DNA from: Phoronis australis
Lineage: Eukaryota; Phoronida; Phoronidae
Assembly: GCA_002633005.1 (NCBI GenBank)
Contig: NMRA01000248.1
Coordinates: 496,274 to 560,273 of the forward strand
DNA: 64,000 nt
Direction of reading: 5' to 3'
The first letter of the stretch is position 1, and each line of letters opens with the position of its first letter. The position numbers and the translations under genes were made by a program. Of this stretch, positions 12,801 to 23,500 are shown piece by piece. The notes beneath the pieces were generated by a model that was given only the letters and a program-made list of their open reading frames with translations, was not told the DNA's origin and made no database searches.

Positions 12801-14949
12801 NNNNNNNNNNNNNNNNNNNNNNNNNNNNNNNNNNNNNNNNNNNNNNNNNNNNNNNNNNNNNNNNNNNNNNNNNNNNNNNNNNNNNNNNNNNNNNNNNNNN
12901 NNNNNNNNNNNNNNNNNNNNNNNNNNNNNNNNNNNNNNNNNNNNNNNNNNNNNNNNNNNNNNNNNNNNNNNNNNNNNNNNNNNNNNNNNNNNNNNNNNNN
13001 NNNNNNNNNNNNNNNNNNNNNNNNNNNNNNNNGATATCGCGGGAGAGCCTATACTTAGCCATACTTCCGTTACGAATTTGACCCTTGAAATTGGATCTGA
13101 GCCCCTCCCCCCTCCCCAAACACTAAAACTGCACACATTTAAATCTTGTTTCATCCGTATAATTTTAATTACCGGGGTTAATTAATAAACTCAACATTTC
13201 CCTACCCTCTTGCTGTTTTACTTTTTTTTGCTGCAGCCAAGGGGGGAGGAGGGTTAGGGCCGGGCCCCCTGCCCCCCTAAATCCGCCTATATATTGTCTT
13301 TGTATAAGGCTATGGCAATACCCACAAACATTATTGGTCAACTTTTATATTCCAAAAATGCGGTATTCCGAAGAATGTTGCGGTGCTAGTTCTGTTTCGA
13401 GTGCATCGCTACCGTAGCCAGTTTCCAACGAGTGCATATCACCTCACAATTTTCTTTGGAAATCACGTGAAAAGTTTTTAAAATAGATGCTATCAGACTG
13501 TACATTCCAGAGAAACTCCAGTTTGGCAAAAGCTGAAGCTGAAGTTGGCGCTTGACTGGTTTTGACCTTATTTTGCAGCATCACCGCCACCTTGGCGTCG
13601 ATTGGTGCTGCTGGCGTCCCGCAGGCGGGATTGGTTACAATGTCCATTGTATTGACAGCTGTCGGTCTGCCGCAGACTGATGTTGTCTACATCATCGCCA
13701 TAGACTGGCTTCTGTAAGTATTCATTGACTGAAAAAAGTGTGAGATTGCGTGCTCAAAATATGTAGCGGCGGATGAAGCGCAGTTCTCGAAGAAAATTGT
13801 CCACTTCTTCTTCAGCGTGTTATGGTGCGCCCACTAACAGGTGTTTTGTTACTGGTCGAGTGTATTGTGTAATGTAATCATTCCCTGCTTTCCTTTTGTC
13901 TCTTGTAATCATATGATCACCTTGTAATGGATTGTCCCATTATGATATGTATTTTTGATTATGACACCACGATTAACAACTGTTTATTCTCCGCCTTGCT
14001 ACAATGAGCTTGGGACAGCTTGATGCCGTGTGGTAGGCTGACTGCCACATATTGTCCATTTAGGCTATAGAAGTACGAATGAAATGTGTTTAACAACTCA
14101 TTTTGATACTACACATTAACACTAGTATGATTTAAAAACCCGTGACCGATATTCATCGTAGCTGAAGATTTTTAGTTGTCACCCATGCACCCTCATGACT
14201 CAACCGGAAGGAGAAACACTTGGCAACGGAGGGAGGGGATAGAGTGATAATGGTGACGACCGGAAAGGTGAAATTATTTCGCACCTATATTCGGAATAGG
14301 ATGTGTCACATGCTGTCCTCCCCGAGTCGCCAAGCTCATTGACGCCTACGCGTTTCGTGCGTAACGTACCGAAAAATATTTATTGTCGGTACACCGGTAA
14401 TTTTCAAAGACTAATTAAAAATGCATTTTGATGTTAACAACAATCATGGAAACACCGTAGGTGGTCGTGTTGTATTTTGACATCGCTCAACGACCAGTCA
14501 TAGTCCTATAAATCGTTGTAATTTGCTGGGTAATTCTAAATTAGTCGAGTGTGTTTGGTCGGTTAGTTCCCAAAAGTCACGCATGGACATGCGCGCGTTA
14601 ATCCTACTAACGTGTATCAACGTCAATACTAGGGTTGGCCTCTCATGGGGGTATGGCGACCATGTATTTTGGAGCCGTTCTTTAATGAAAATGTGAATTC
14701 TCTCCGACTTGCAGAGATAGATTTCGAACAATGGTGAACGTGCTTGGCGACAGTATCGGAGCTGGTATTGTTTATCGCTTCAACAAGAAACAGCTGGAAG
14801 ACATAGATGAAGAGGAGGCTGCAGCCTCGGTCTCAAATGTCAGCCCACCCCATTATGTTGACATTGCCAACTCCAAAGCGACGGACCTGTCAAATGGCGA
14901 AACAAACAATGGATTCGTACCTGATGGCGAGGCAAACACCGCCTTGTAA
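6377..14949 (+). CDS. SLC1-family excitatory amino acid transporter (whole gene, 8 coding exons)
   Basis: Sodium-coupled glutamate/aspartate transporter of the plasma membrane. Exons: 6377-6828, 6988-7030, 7570-7624, 10778-10973, 11710-11943, 12493-12687, 13579-13713, 14715-14949. All junctions are GT-AG and in frame, giving 1,545 nt and 514 aa, a typical family length. The start ATG has a strong context (ACCATGG). Seen: TM1-TM3 in exon 1; an extracellular loop with sequons NDT (176), NDS (180) and NIT (190); the serine-rich 'GTASSSATLP' motif (about 323-332); the Na+-site 'NMDGT' (360-364); and 'DRFRT' (438-442), whose Arg441 corresponds to the arginine that binds the substrate side-chain carboxylate in EAATs and is replaced in the neutral ASCT carriers. 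This supports an acidic substrate. The tail ends T-A-L, a class I PDZ ligand pattern. Which EAAT subtype it equals cannot be settled without a tree. Confidence 0.95.
6988..7030 (+). CDS. SLC1 transporter exon 2 (43-nt short exon)
   Basis: Acceptor TTTCCAG, donor CAACAG|GTAAGG. It encodes '[15 protein letters not shown]', the conserved block after TM3 in EAATs ('DLIRNMFP.NLV.ACF.Q'). It is too short to stand out as an open frame, but the phase fits both neighbours exactly. Confidence 0.93.
7570..7624 (+). CDS. SLC1 transporter exon 3 (55-nt short exon, extracellular loop)
   Basis: Acceptor TTACATTTTAG, donor ATCG|GTAAGTG. It encodes '[18 protein letters not shown]', the variable glycosylated extracellular loop. 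I chose it because exon 2 ends in phase 0 and exon 4 needs one leading base; this 55-nt exon supplies exactly that. Confidence 0.85.
7980..8379. mobile_element. Foldback element: about 150-bp inverted arms around a tRNA-like promoter core
   Basis: Seen: the arm at 7980-8140 is an imperfect reverse complement of the arm at 8230-8379. Shared blocks include ATTAAAATCTCTTGGT, TTTACACCGACCTC, ACGTTTCGGT, CGGCCATCG, TTCTTAGAAGAA and GGATATGTGGT. The centre (8166-8217) carries A-box-like GTGGTGTAGTGGTTAAGA and B-box-like GGGTTCAAATCC, spaced more closely than in a tRNA. This is either a tRNA-derived SINE captured between inverted arms or two head-to-head repeat copies. Confidence 0.75.
8166..8217 (+). 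repeat. tRNA-derived Pol III promoter-like core (truncated)
   Basis: It has A and B box matches, but the intervening anticodon arm is almost absent, so this is not a functional tRNA gene. It sits at the centre of the foldback element. Confidence 0.6.
10778..10973 (+). CDS. SLC1 transporter exon 4
   Basis: Acceptor CATTATAG, donor ATTTG|GTATGT. Residues 184-249: the end of the glycosylated loop (NIT sequon at 190) and TM4 and following helices, including '[19 protein letters not shown]' and '[16 protein letters not shown]', matching EAAT 'N.LGL..F...FG......' and 'LNE..M.LV..I.WY'. Confidence 0.93.
11710..11943 (+). CDS. SLC1 transporter exon 5
   Basis: Acceptor TTCCGTAG, donor TCGAG|GTAGGC. 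Residues 249-327: '[17 protein letters not shown]', TM5-TM6, '[13 protein letters not shown]' and the start of re-entrant loop HP1 with the serine-rich motif, which is split by the intron (AG|C). Confidence 0.94.
12493..12687 (+). CDS. SLC1 transporter exon 6
   Basis: Acceptor AATTACAG, donor ATCAG|GTAGTC. Residues 327-392: the end of HP1 ('[13 protein letters not shown]'), TM7 with the Na+-binding 'NMDGT' at 360-364, and '[13 protein letters not shown]'. The N gap starts 22 bases after the donor. Confidence 0.95.
12710..13032. other. Assembly gap (323 Ns)
   Basis: It lies wholly inside intron 6 of the transporter gene. The flanking exons join in phase (AG|C gives Ser392) and match the family without missing residues, so no coding sequence is lost. 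Confidence 0.99.
13579..13713 (+). CDS. SLC1 transporter exon 7
   Basis: Acceptor TTTTGCAG, donor CTTCT|GTAAGTA. Residues 392-437: HP2 loop '[15 protein letters not shown]' and TM8 start '[12 protein letters not shown]'. HP2 is the extracellular gate in this family. Confidence 0.95.
14715..14949 (+). CDS. SLC1 transporter exon 8 (last coding exon)
   Basis: Acceptor ACTTGCAG; stop TAA at 14947-14949. Residues 437-514: '[19 protein letters not shown]' (TM8 with the substrate arginine 441), then an acidic, polar cytoplasmic tail ending T-A-L (PDZ-type). An AATAAA hexamer overlaps the stop but is too close to be the only polyadenylation signal; the true 3' end is not located. Confidence 0.95.
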
Positions 14950-16469
14950 TAAACAAAATGGAGCCGTGTATCTTAACTACATGTTTGAGGGAACAAACAA
15001 GACAATTAGTTAAATAATAGGTAAATTTGACGACCTCTTTGTAAACTAGATTGATATATTCATGGTCATGCCTTTTGCAACTGAAGAAATGAAATGTAAG
15101 TATTGTATACACTTGTTGCATATTGTTGTGTTTTGGCAGCAAACTTGCATATGTATTCAGATAAAACTTATGAAAAGGAAAATCTAATTTGTTGTTATCT
15201 GTTCCCGCAACCCACGTGCGAGTTCTGTGCGATATTGTACTTGATGGTCTATTGCTAGGCATTATTTGTCTTGGAAAACTGCACTTTTGACTAAAACACT
15301 AACTAAATGACTAAAAGAACAGAAATTTTGTGTAAATTGTTTTCATTTTCGCCATTTCTTTATGGCCTATACCTGATGAATTGGTGCATTTGATTTTATT
15401 TCCATCTCAAAAATCATGATCTTTAGGGCGTTTTTTAACGAGGTTCCGTTGGTTTAGAATAGTACAAACATCTGAGGTGGGATTCCCTTTGTATATATCG
15501 TAAAAAAGATGTTCAACTACGAAGTTACTTGCAGTTTAAGTTTTTTAAAAATCCTCAATCAAAGCAAAATAATACTTGCTAAAATGGCTCCCAGATGATG
15601 AAAAAAAACTGTGACACTGAAGATTGATAGGTTAACATTGGGCAGCTGAAAAGATATTTTATGAATTGTGAAAGGACATTACGAAGGTTTACAATTACCT
15701 TCGTTAAATACCATGTGTAAAATGTTTTGAATAAGATGCTGTCTTGATGTACTGTTTCTCGTCTCTGTGAATGATTCTGTGTTTGTGTGTGAATTAAAGG
15801 GGTGTATAGCCAGAGAAACTTAGTCTAGCGGTAGACTTACACCTCCGACCATAGAAATAGTAAGTCTATGATGGAGCAAGTTGATCCAGCTAGAAATTAT
15901 TTACGATCGACATATGTATCACCGATAAAAATACGTACGTCACAAGCTCGTTACCCGAGTTGAAAAGGAGACCGAGGTTGGCGAAATGAGGCCATTTATT
16001 ATGACAGAATGCAAATACAAAGAATGAGGAAGAAAATAAGATACAATATGTAGAAATTAACAATTCTAGTTAGGTAGGTAATAACAAGCACCACAGGAAC
16101 TTTCAGTGTACACCTGACTATTGACAGAGTTCAGCGGAATTTCGCCGTTGTTTAGCTGTCGACTGAAGCGCTTTGGTATCCAAAATATTCCTACGCTTAA
16201 CCTACCTTGAATTGCAGCCGAATGAGCCGGCAATTCAAGCCAGAGCAATGCGTGCAGGTGCCATTTTCGAATTCGTAGTTTTTGACCAACCACAGTTAAC
16301 TCCGAAGCGTTTCCTTGAGGCGCTGATGCTTTTGCCGTCCTTGATGTTAACGGAAACTAAATAGTATATAGGCTAGAAACGCTTCGTTTTATCTGCTTAG
16401 TGAAAAAGCCTCATGATAGACTAGTGTGCTAGTTATTTGTCAAAATGAATAAATAAATAGATATACAAC

Positions 16470-16500
<31 letters not shown>

Positions 16501-17517
16501 GAAATGACTTATGTTGTGTTTAGTGAAATGAGTTTTCAAGTAAAATCTGACTTAGCGCCGTAAACAGTGGAGACGGACCATACACTAGAGAACGAGTCCT
16601 CTGTTTGCGATGAGCTTTCTAATACTGTTATCAGGAAAACAAAATAAGAATATCTCTTCGCAAGTCTTCATGTAGCAGCTTTACCACTGCTAAAAGAAAC
16701 AAATTAAGTAAATTCAAGTGTAGGTCGTAGTAGAAAAGCTTATATTTTAATCATACGTGTTTTTCCAGCATATTTTTGCGTCTAATGTTTAAAACATGAA
16801 GCAAAATCATGAAAATAAACTTTTTATAAAATTAAAACAAACTGGAAACAACCAGTTACAAGTCTCGGTTGGGACAAAGATCTTTTCACACTTAGCTATA
16901 GATCAGGTTATATAACCAGGGTAGAGGTCAATTGCTGTCTCTCGGCGAGAAAATCTAGCAAAAATCGCGTGCTCTGATAAAAACACACAGCAATATTTCG
17001 AGTGATCTCAAGAAGTCTCGCTTTTCTAGCGACTCTCTAGTGTTATTGAAGTCACCATATGGCACGCAAGAAGATAAATAGTTCTTACCGATCATATCAA
17101 CGCGCTGGTTTAAAGCAGCACAATTATAAGCATGCTTCTTATTTCACTTTGCCTCACCTTGCCGAATTGAAATTGCTCATGTTATGTGACCATGCAAATA
17201 AGAAGAAACTTCATAATAACTTGAAAAATATACAAACAATAGAATTACAATTCAAACATATTAAAACAACTCAAATGGCCTTAAAAGAAAATAAAACAGA
17301 GTGAGCACATGGTACGTGAAAAAAGTGTTAGTGCAAACGGTAACACGTTTATATTGTGTGTGAAAGTTAAAAATCTTCAATGCAGACGACCCTGAATCAA
17401 ACATGGTTTACGCATGCAATGAACGAATGAACAGATAAAAAGTAGAAAACAAGAATTGGCATGAAAATGTCGAAATGTCGAATGCGGTGATCTACGGTCG
17501 CGTAGTAATTAAAAAGA
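14950..17517. other. Convergent intergenic region / 3' UTRs
   Basis: The transporter (+) and the phosphatase (-) end towards each other here. No coding frame is supported. A minus-strand AATAAA is at 15993-15998 and could serve the phosphatase, with a long 3' UTR. The (AAAT)n microsatellite at 16447-16500 is listed separately. Confidence 0.55.
16447..16500. repeat. (AAAT)n microsatellite
   Basis: Imperfect then perfect AAAT/AATA tetranucleotide run, roughly ten units. Confidence 0.9.
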
Positions 17518-17592
17518 CTACAAAAAGTTGGCATAAGTGTCAAACGACTGAATGAACTTCTCCGCCATATTGTACAACGAAGTGTATTGGTC
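17518..17592 (-). CDS. RPTP last coding exon (D2 C-terminus)
   Basis: Acceptor TTTTTTCAG, phase 0. Encodes '[18 protein letters not shown]' then 'TYANFL' and stop TAG (17518-17520). The QY and YANF motifs are the standard end of RPTP D2 domains. Confidence 0.92.
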   Translation of the reverse strand, partial: DQYTSLYNMAEKFIQSFDTYANFL

Positions 17593-20500
17593 CTGAAAAA
17601 ACAAAATACACAGGCTGAAAACAAAGTGTGGGCACAACGAAGACGAAGGAAAACAATAGTAAATAGTCCAGAAATTATTATTAGTACACTTGTAAGTTAT
17701 TATTCCATTCCCAGCTGTGGATTAAGTAACGATTCCCCAATTCTAAAAACAGAAAAGAAATCTCACGTTTGAATCTTCAAGTTCTTTGGATTGGCACAGG
17801 CCAGTCAAAGTTTCTTCAGAGATCACGCGAGACCACGAAAAATCGTTGGAAAGAAAGACAAGTGCTTCGGTAGTATGATCCAGACCCTATTAGCGTAAAC
17901 TAGTTAAATGGCAACCACTTGAGTGATTGGTCCCTGAGATTGGATTGTTAAATAATGAATTCATTAACTATGAAATTCACGGTTTCTGGTCCATAACAGA
18001 AGATGTCGCTGCCTGTGCAAAGTAATGTGAAGTATCTAAGGAATGCATCCTTGAACCAATCAAAGTTGGAGCCTCGACCACTCTCTGACAAGACACAGTC
18101 GAAACGTACTACGATGCACTGAAGTCACCGGCGGCCGGTTGTATGAAACAATCCCATATGGGGACTTTCCTACGTTCCTGAACTATTCGCCGCATTTGCG
18201 GACTTGGAGAAAACACTTATTGAACTTTCCAATGCTATTTTGTCTTCATCACTATGTCAATTTTAACTTGACACACACCGAAAGTTAACTCTATTCATGT
18301 AATTTCCCCACTTTAAAGACATTTTAGTAAAAGAAGAGCTCATAATAAAGACAAAGCCGTAGTATTTATTATAGTGACGTAGTGAAACATAGTATTTGTG
18401 GGTAAAAAAACACAGAAATGCACAGGAGATTTAGAAAAATATTAGCTGAGTGCCTACTTAGGACACTTTCCTGTAACAGAGCAAAAATGCTTTTAGAAAG
18501 TGACGTCATTAAACACTTGGTAATTTCTATAACACGGAGCAATAACACACAATCCATATCGGGAGGAACTTACCAAGTTGGTAATAAATTGCCATCTGAT
18601 GGCTCTGATGTTCTTCACAGTCTGGAATACGTCGACACCCTGTTCAACTTTGATCTTCTCAAACAGGTTGAAGAGAGCACACATGTATCCACTACGTGTA
18701 CAACCGTCACTGAAATGAAGCACTTGTTTAGACTTTATAGACACCCTGACATTCCAACCTCTTCACAGTACCCCGGTTATACAATTTTACCATTTTACCT
18801 CGGCTTCAAGGTCTTGGATATTTTGAAAGCAAAGGCACCAATGTGAATCAAAATAAAAACTAATTTTAATTGGTCTTTTAAGATTAATATACAATAAAAC
18901 AGCTACAAAACCGTCTTCTGTTACAAAAAGAAACTACGGTTCATGTCAGTATCTGACAGTTGTGAAACTCCTTATAAAACTGAAGGCGATTTCTGGTCTA
19001 AGGAAGTAATGACAATTCGTAATTGCTTCAGAAATGACACTAGGAGTTGCCTTGCCACAATAAGCGTCACTAACTGGCAACATGTTCCGGAACAAAAACG
19101 AACTGTAAGTTCTTTACTAGCCTAGAACCACTTCCTATCTCAGTTTCGAAACAGCCGAGATCTGAAAAGGTGGTTTCTGTGAAGGAAGGAGTATAACTGC
19201 TTTCACGCATTTCTAGATCCAAAATATTCTGTTTATGAGTACAAAAGTGTAGTTACACACAAACAATATGACAGTTGCGTTCTTCGCAGTTTGTTGCTAC
19301 GCCAGTTCCACAATCACGTGTCTTAACCTGTTGGTCAGATGGAATCGGCGAAGTCAATCATGTGCAGGCGTTTCTATATCCAACATGATTAGTTTGAGAA
19401 CTTACTATATTTACTTACAAACAATGTATTACGGCCGCGTTCTTCCCGGTTTTTCGCTGCGCCAGCTCCACAATTTCAATAAGTTCAATAAGCGCACTTT
19501 GTAGGTCCGATGGTGGCACAGCCAATTTGTTTGGCCAGTCTCTCAATTGAAAATGTTTAATTTCCCGAACTTCGCTGTTTTTCTGGAAGAAACAACTCAA
19601 AATGTGACTATGGTTTTGCTGTTCAAGAAGATAAATACATTCTCAAGTATTATAAATATTAAGGCGGTGCGTTCTTAGTTTTCCATTGTGTTCTTAGTGC
19701 TGTTCGTACGACTGCATTTGGTCGGAACCCTTCCGTCTTAGTCATCGGATGTCGCCCGATTAGCAAGCCCGTTAACTTACGACACATTGTGAAGTTTATC
19801 TGGCATTAGGTTTATTATTCATGACAGTCTAGAGGCAAACATACACTCATTACTTCCTGAAAGGAAAAAAAGCTCACGGACAACAGTGATGCTGGACCAT
19901 AAGACGTACGTTTTAAATAGAATGGAACATCAGGATTAAAGAGTCAAGATGTTAGTAGTGAGACCACTCAAACGAATGACGCTAGTGGTATACCCTATAT
20001 ATATATAGGATAGACCGATTAATGAATTTGCAAGTGTGGCATTGTCTGGGCAATACCTTATTAAGTTTTCAATTCAAGTCCTTTTTTCGAAGCTCATTTA
20101 TTTGAGAAAAGCTCATTTCAAATGAGAAGGTGTTCGCAGTGAACAAGTACACTTACCTTCCTAGCGTCAGTCAAAACTAGAGTTCGCTGCTCGATAACTT
20201 TGCCGTGGTGATACCTTGACTCAACACATTTCACTTCATAGCGTCCAAAGCGCACAGACTCTTCGTCCGGCCAGTATTGGGGACAAGTCTAAAATAGAGA
20301 GTCAACAGCAGCTGAGAAATGAAGCTACCCGGATGTCTGAGTGAAGATATCAAAATTATTTGTTCTACCGACAAATGAATGCATTCTGGAAACGCTGGTG
20401 GCAAGACTTCAAATCTCATTTTACCGATTGAAAAGGATACCAAGCCCTGTTTTTGGCCTACATGTATTAACATATATTAAAAACAACTTGTCTAATCCAA

Positions 20501-23500
20501 TTCTCTGGACCAAGGTAATGCTCTGTAACCCCCCCCCCCAACAACCCTCAAAAGGCTTGGCGACATTTTGAATTGGTTGAAATCATAAAAACAAGGTTTA
20601 GTATCCTTCTAACAAAAACGAAATGTTCTGCATTCGCACCTTCTAGGAAATATCAAGTGCCTCGTAATCCTGTTTTTGTAAATGATGCTAACGACAAGAC
20701 AACGATGAAAAAACAAGGGGCAAAGCACTTGAAATCTTACGTCATCGTTTTGGCTCGCGTCGCCCAGCATAACGATCACATGACAATTGTGATCGTGAAT
20801 CATCCGCCAGAAATCACAAACTGTGTCCGGTAACGGACTCTGCGTAACGATGAAGGCATCGCGTTCATTGTATCCCTAAAAATGGACAAATCTGTAAAAA
20901 TGACATAGCGACATACCAGTAACATTCAACACGCTATCTTCTGAAGTTTTTCCGTTTTGTTTTAAAGTGGATCAAAATCGACTAAGACACGAAGATTCGC
21001 CAGCTTTAGACTTTCAGGAGTCTCAAAAATTCTCAACTGACAAACTATTACATTACACTTGAGGACTACTATAGTCGAACGAAGGACTGTCTAATAAATG
21101 ACAAAACATGGAATTTTAAGCAACTGGTTGTACACACATCGACTCAAATTTCCACATGATGAAAGAATGATGAAAACGTAAATGGCAAAAACGAAGTTGA
21201 GAGCAAATTACATTGGAAACAGTTACCTGCAGCTGTAACAACAAAACACGTGCATAGCAGAAGGAAAGGTGACACAAGAGAGAATTCCGACAACTGATGA
21301 AACTACATTTAGAGTGGAACTTGAAGGGTAATGGTTTTTCTCTGTGATTGCTTGGCAAATTAGTTAGAAACACAACATTTAGAGACGATGTAAATATGAC
21401 GTAGGTTGAATGTTTTTAAGAACGAATTTTGTGGCGAAAGTGATCCGCCGTAAATCACTGCACCGTGTCCAGTAGGTATCGTGACGTGCTGGTGATGTGA
21501 CACTGCACGCCAGCTATGTGAGGCCGCGAGGAACTTCACTAGTGCAAAGGTCAACTATTAGGAGATTTTTTCTTTTCATATTTACTAGTTGTCAATGATT
21601 ACAGCTGACAAACGTTATCTAATTACTCTAGACCATTCTTGGCTACCAAAACAACCCTCTGTGATAAGTAAGGTAGTTCCTTAGCAACGACTAGTCATTT
21701 CTTTCCAACACCAGAATTCATCAGAGTTTTGCATATATGGAACAAATTGGAGATTGATTTCATAACTGTACGTGGTCTAAATTAAAAGTACGTTTTTGAC
21801 AGGAGGTGGCGTATCAGTTCACTCACGTTCACAAACACTGCATTGATATAGTCATTTCCTCCATCATCTGCTGCCGTCATCAAGTAGGCACGAGAACTTC
21901 CAACTGAAAATAGAACCTTACATGAGTGCCTGACGAACGGCTTAATCTGACGTAGCTCTAAGACTAGGGTCCAGAAACAAACTTGAAAGTATGTTGGCCT
22001 ATGTACACTAATGTCTAGCCTGTTTACACTGGCACTGAATGTAAAAAGTATTGGCCCAGATAGAAAAAAAAGGTTTTGATAGTCTAACAGAAGTAGGGAA
22101 ACAGAGACTGCGTTTGGAGCTGAACTCCTTAGTCACCTAATGGTGGGTTGTAGGTGCTGCCCATCGTTCTGTGACCCGGAAGTAGTGAAGCGTCGTGTAG
22201 GATTAAACTGAAGCTCATTGGAGTCGATAAGGATATCGTCTTTAAACTTTATGGGGAACTGATTTTCTTCTTTAGCCGGGTTTGCCGTGATCACTGTATA
22301 CACAATGTCTAGAGGCACCAAGCTGTTCGCATACTCCAGTCGGTTTGTCCAGTTTCCTATGTCCTTTGACTCTGGTACCTGGGAGTCGCTTGGTTTCTCC
22401 AGTCTACGTGACCAGGGGCTTCGAATTCCTCATACATACGACTTTATACTACTCTTTGGTCACAGAACGGCAGGAAACACGTCAAACAGTCATCTGTGAA
22501 AAAGGACTGTAGAGTGCAGTACGAAGCGTCCAAAGCAGCAGGTACGCAGTGTCTGAGTAAGTCAATTACTTTACCTAATATTAGTCCTTCCAGCATTTGC
22601 ACGACTGAGCCCATTACTTTTTTAGATAATGTCGGGCATAATCAAAAAGACGATGAATCGCTAGTCACATTTAACCAAATGATCCTACTCAGAGAGAATG
22701 AGGATAACGGCATTATTGCGAATCTCCGGGATTTGCACTAAGCACAGTACCCTTTAAAGATAACGGACGGGTATATTGAAAAAGTGGGTAATAATCGATA
22801 TTCATATTTAAACTAGGGAGGTGGGTCACCATCAACAAATCTTTTGAGAAGTCCGTTAATTTCACGTCAAAATGTTAAAAGTCTTCATTTTGTACACATA
22901 AAAGGCAAAAATTCTAGACTCACGTGGTAGAATGTTTGAATCTCTATTCTTGGGGGCATTTTCTTTCAATTTCCCGGCTGCATACTCTTCAACGTCTGCG
23001 GCCAGACACAGGCGGTTAAGAGCCTACGATCACAAACACCAATAACAACAACAAAAATATGGACAAAAGCTGCAACAACGGCAGAAAAACAGCTACCAAC
23101 AACCAACAGCCACGGCATTACTGCCAATACTAATTAATGTATATAAAATAACAAAATCACAGGCTTAAAAAGATACTAAACCCTGTTTTGACAATTTCAA
23201 CAAATTATCGCTCCGTCACGTACCAATACATCATTGGCGTTCGACTTGAATTATACAAGCCGGTAGAGTTTATCTAAAAACTCATACTCTCCGTCAACTA
23301 GATATGATATTACGGTTGTCGGTGCGTGGACTTTTCCAGCAGTTGTCGAGTTATTCGCCAAGAACGCAGGTCACGCTTGCTCGCTTAGTAGACTTGGCAA
23401 GAACTAAGAAGTTTTCAACTTATGCTCCAAAATTTTGAAAATTGTGGAGTGTTACAAGGCATTATTTGTTTCAGATAACTGAATGAGAAAGTCGCTTTTA

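Noticed and set aside
12610-13185. Open frames of 156-169 codons around 12.7-13.1 kb
   Set aside because: Most of their length is undetermined bases of the assembly gap.
14840-15262. Minus-strand frame of 140 codons
   Set aside because: It is antisense to the last coding exon and 3' UTR of the transporter, with no domain similarity.
17059-17304. Plus-strand frame of 81 codons rich in Lys, His and Asn
   Set aside because: AT-rich composition, no domain, and it lies in the probable 3' UTR of the opposite-strand gene.
22133-22321. Minus-strand frame '[18 protein letters not shown]' considered as a phosphatase exon
   Set aside because: It lies between exons that already join in phase (22924 to 21903) and has no PTP motif; left unassigned.
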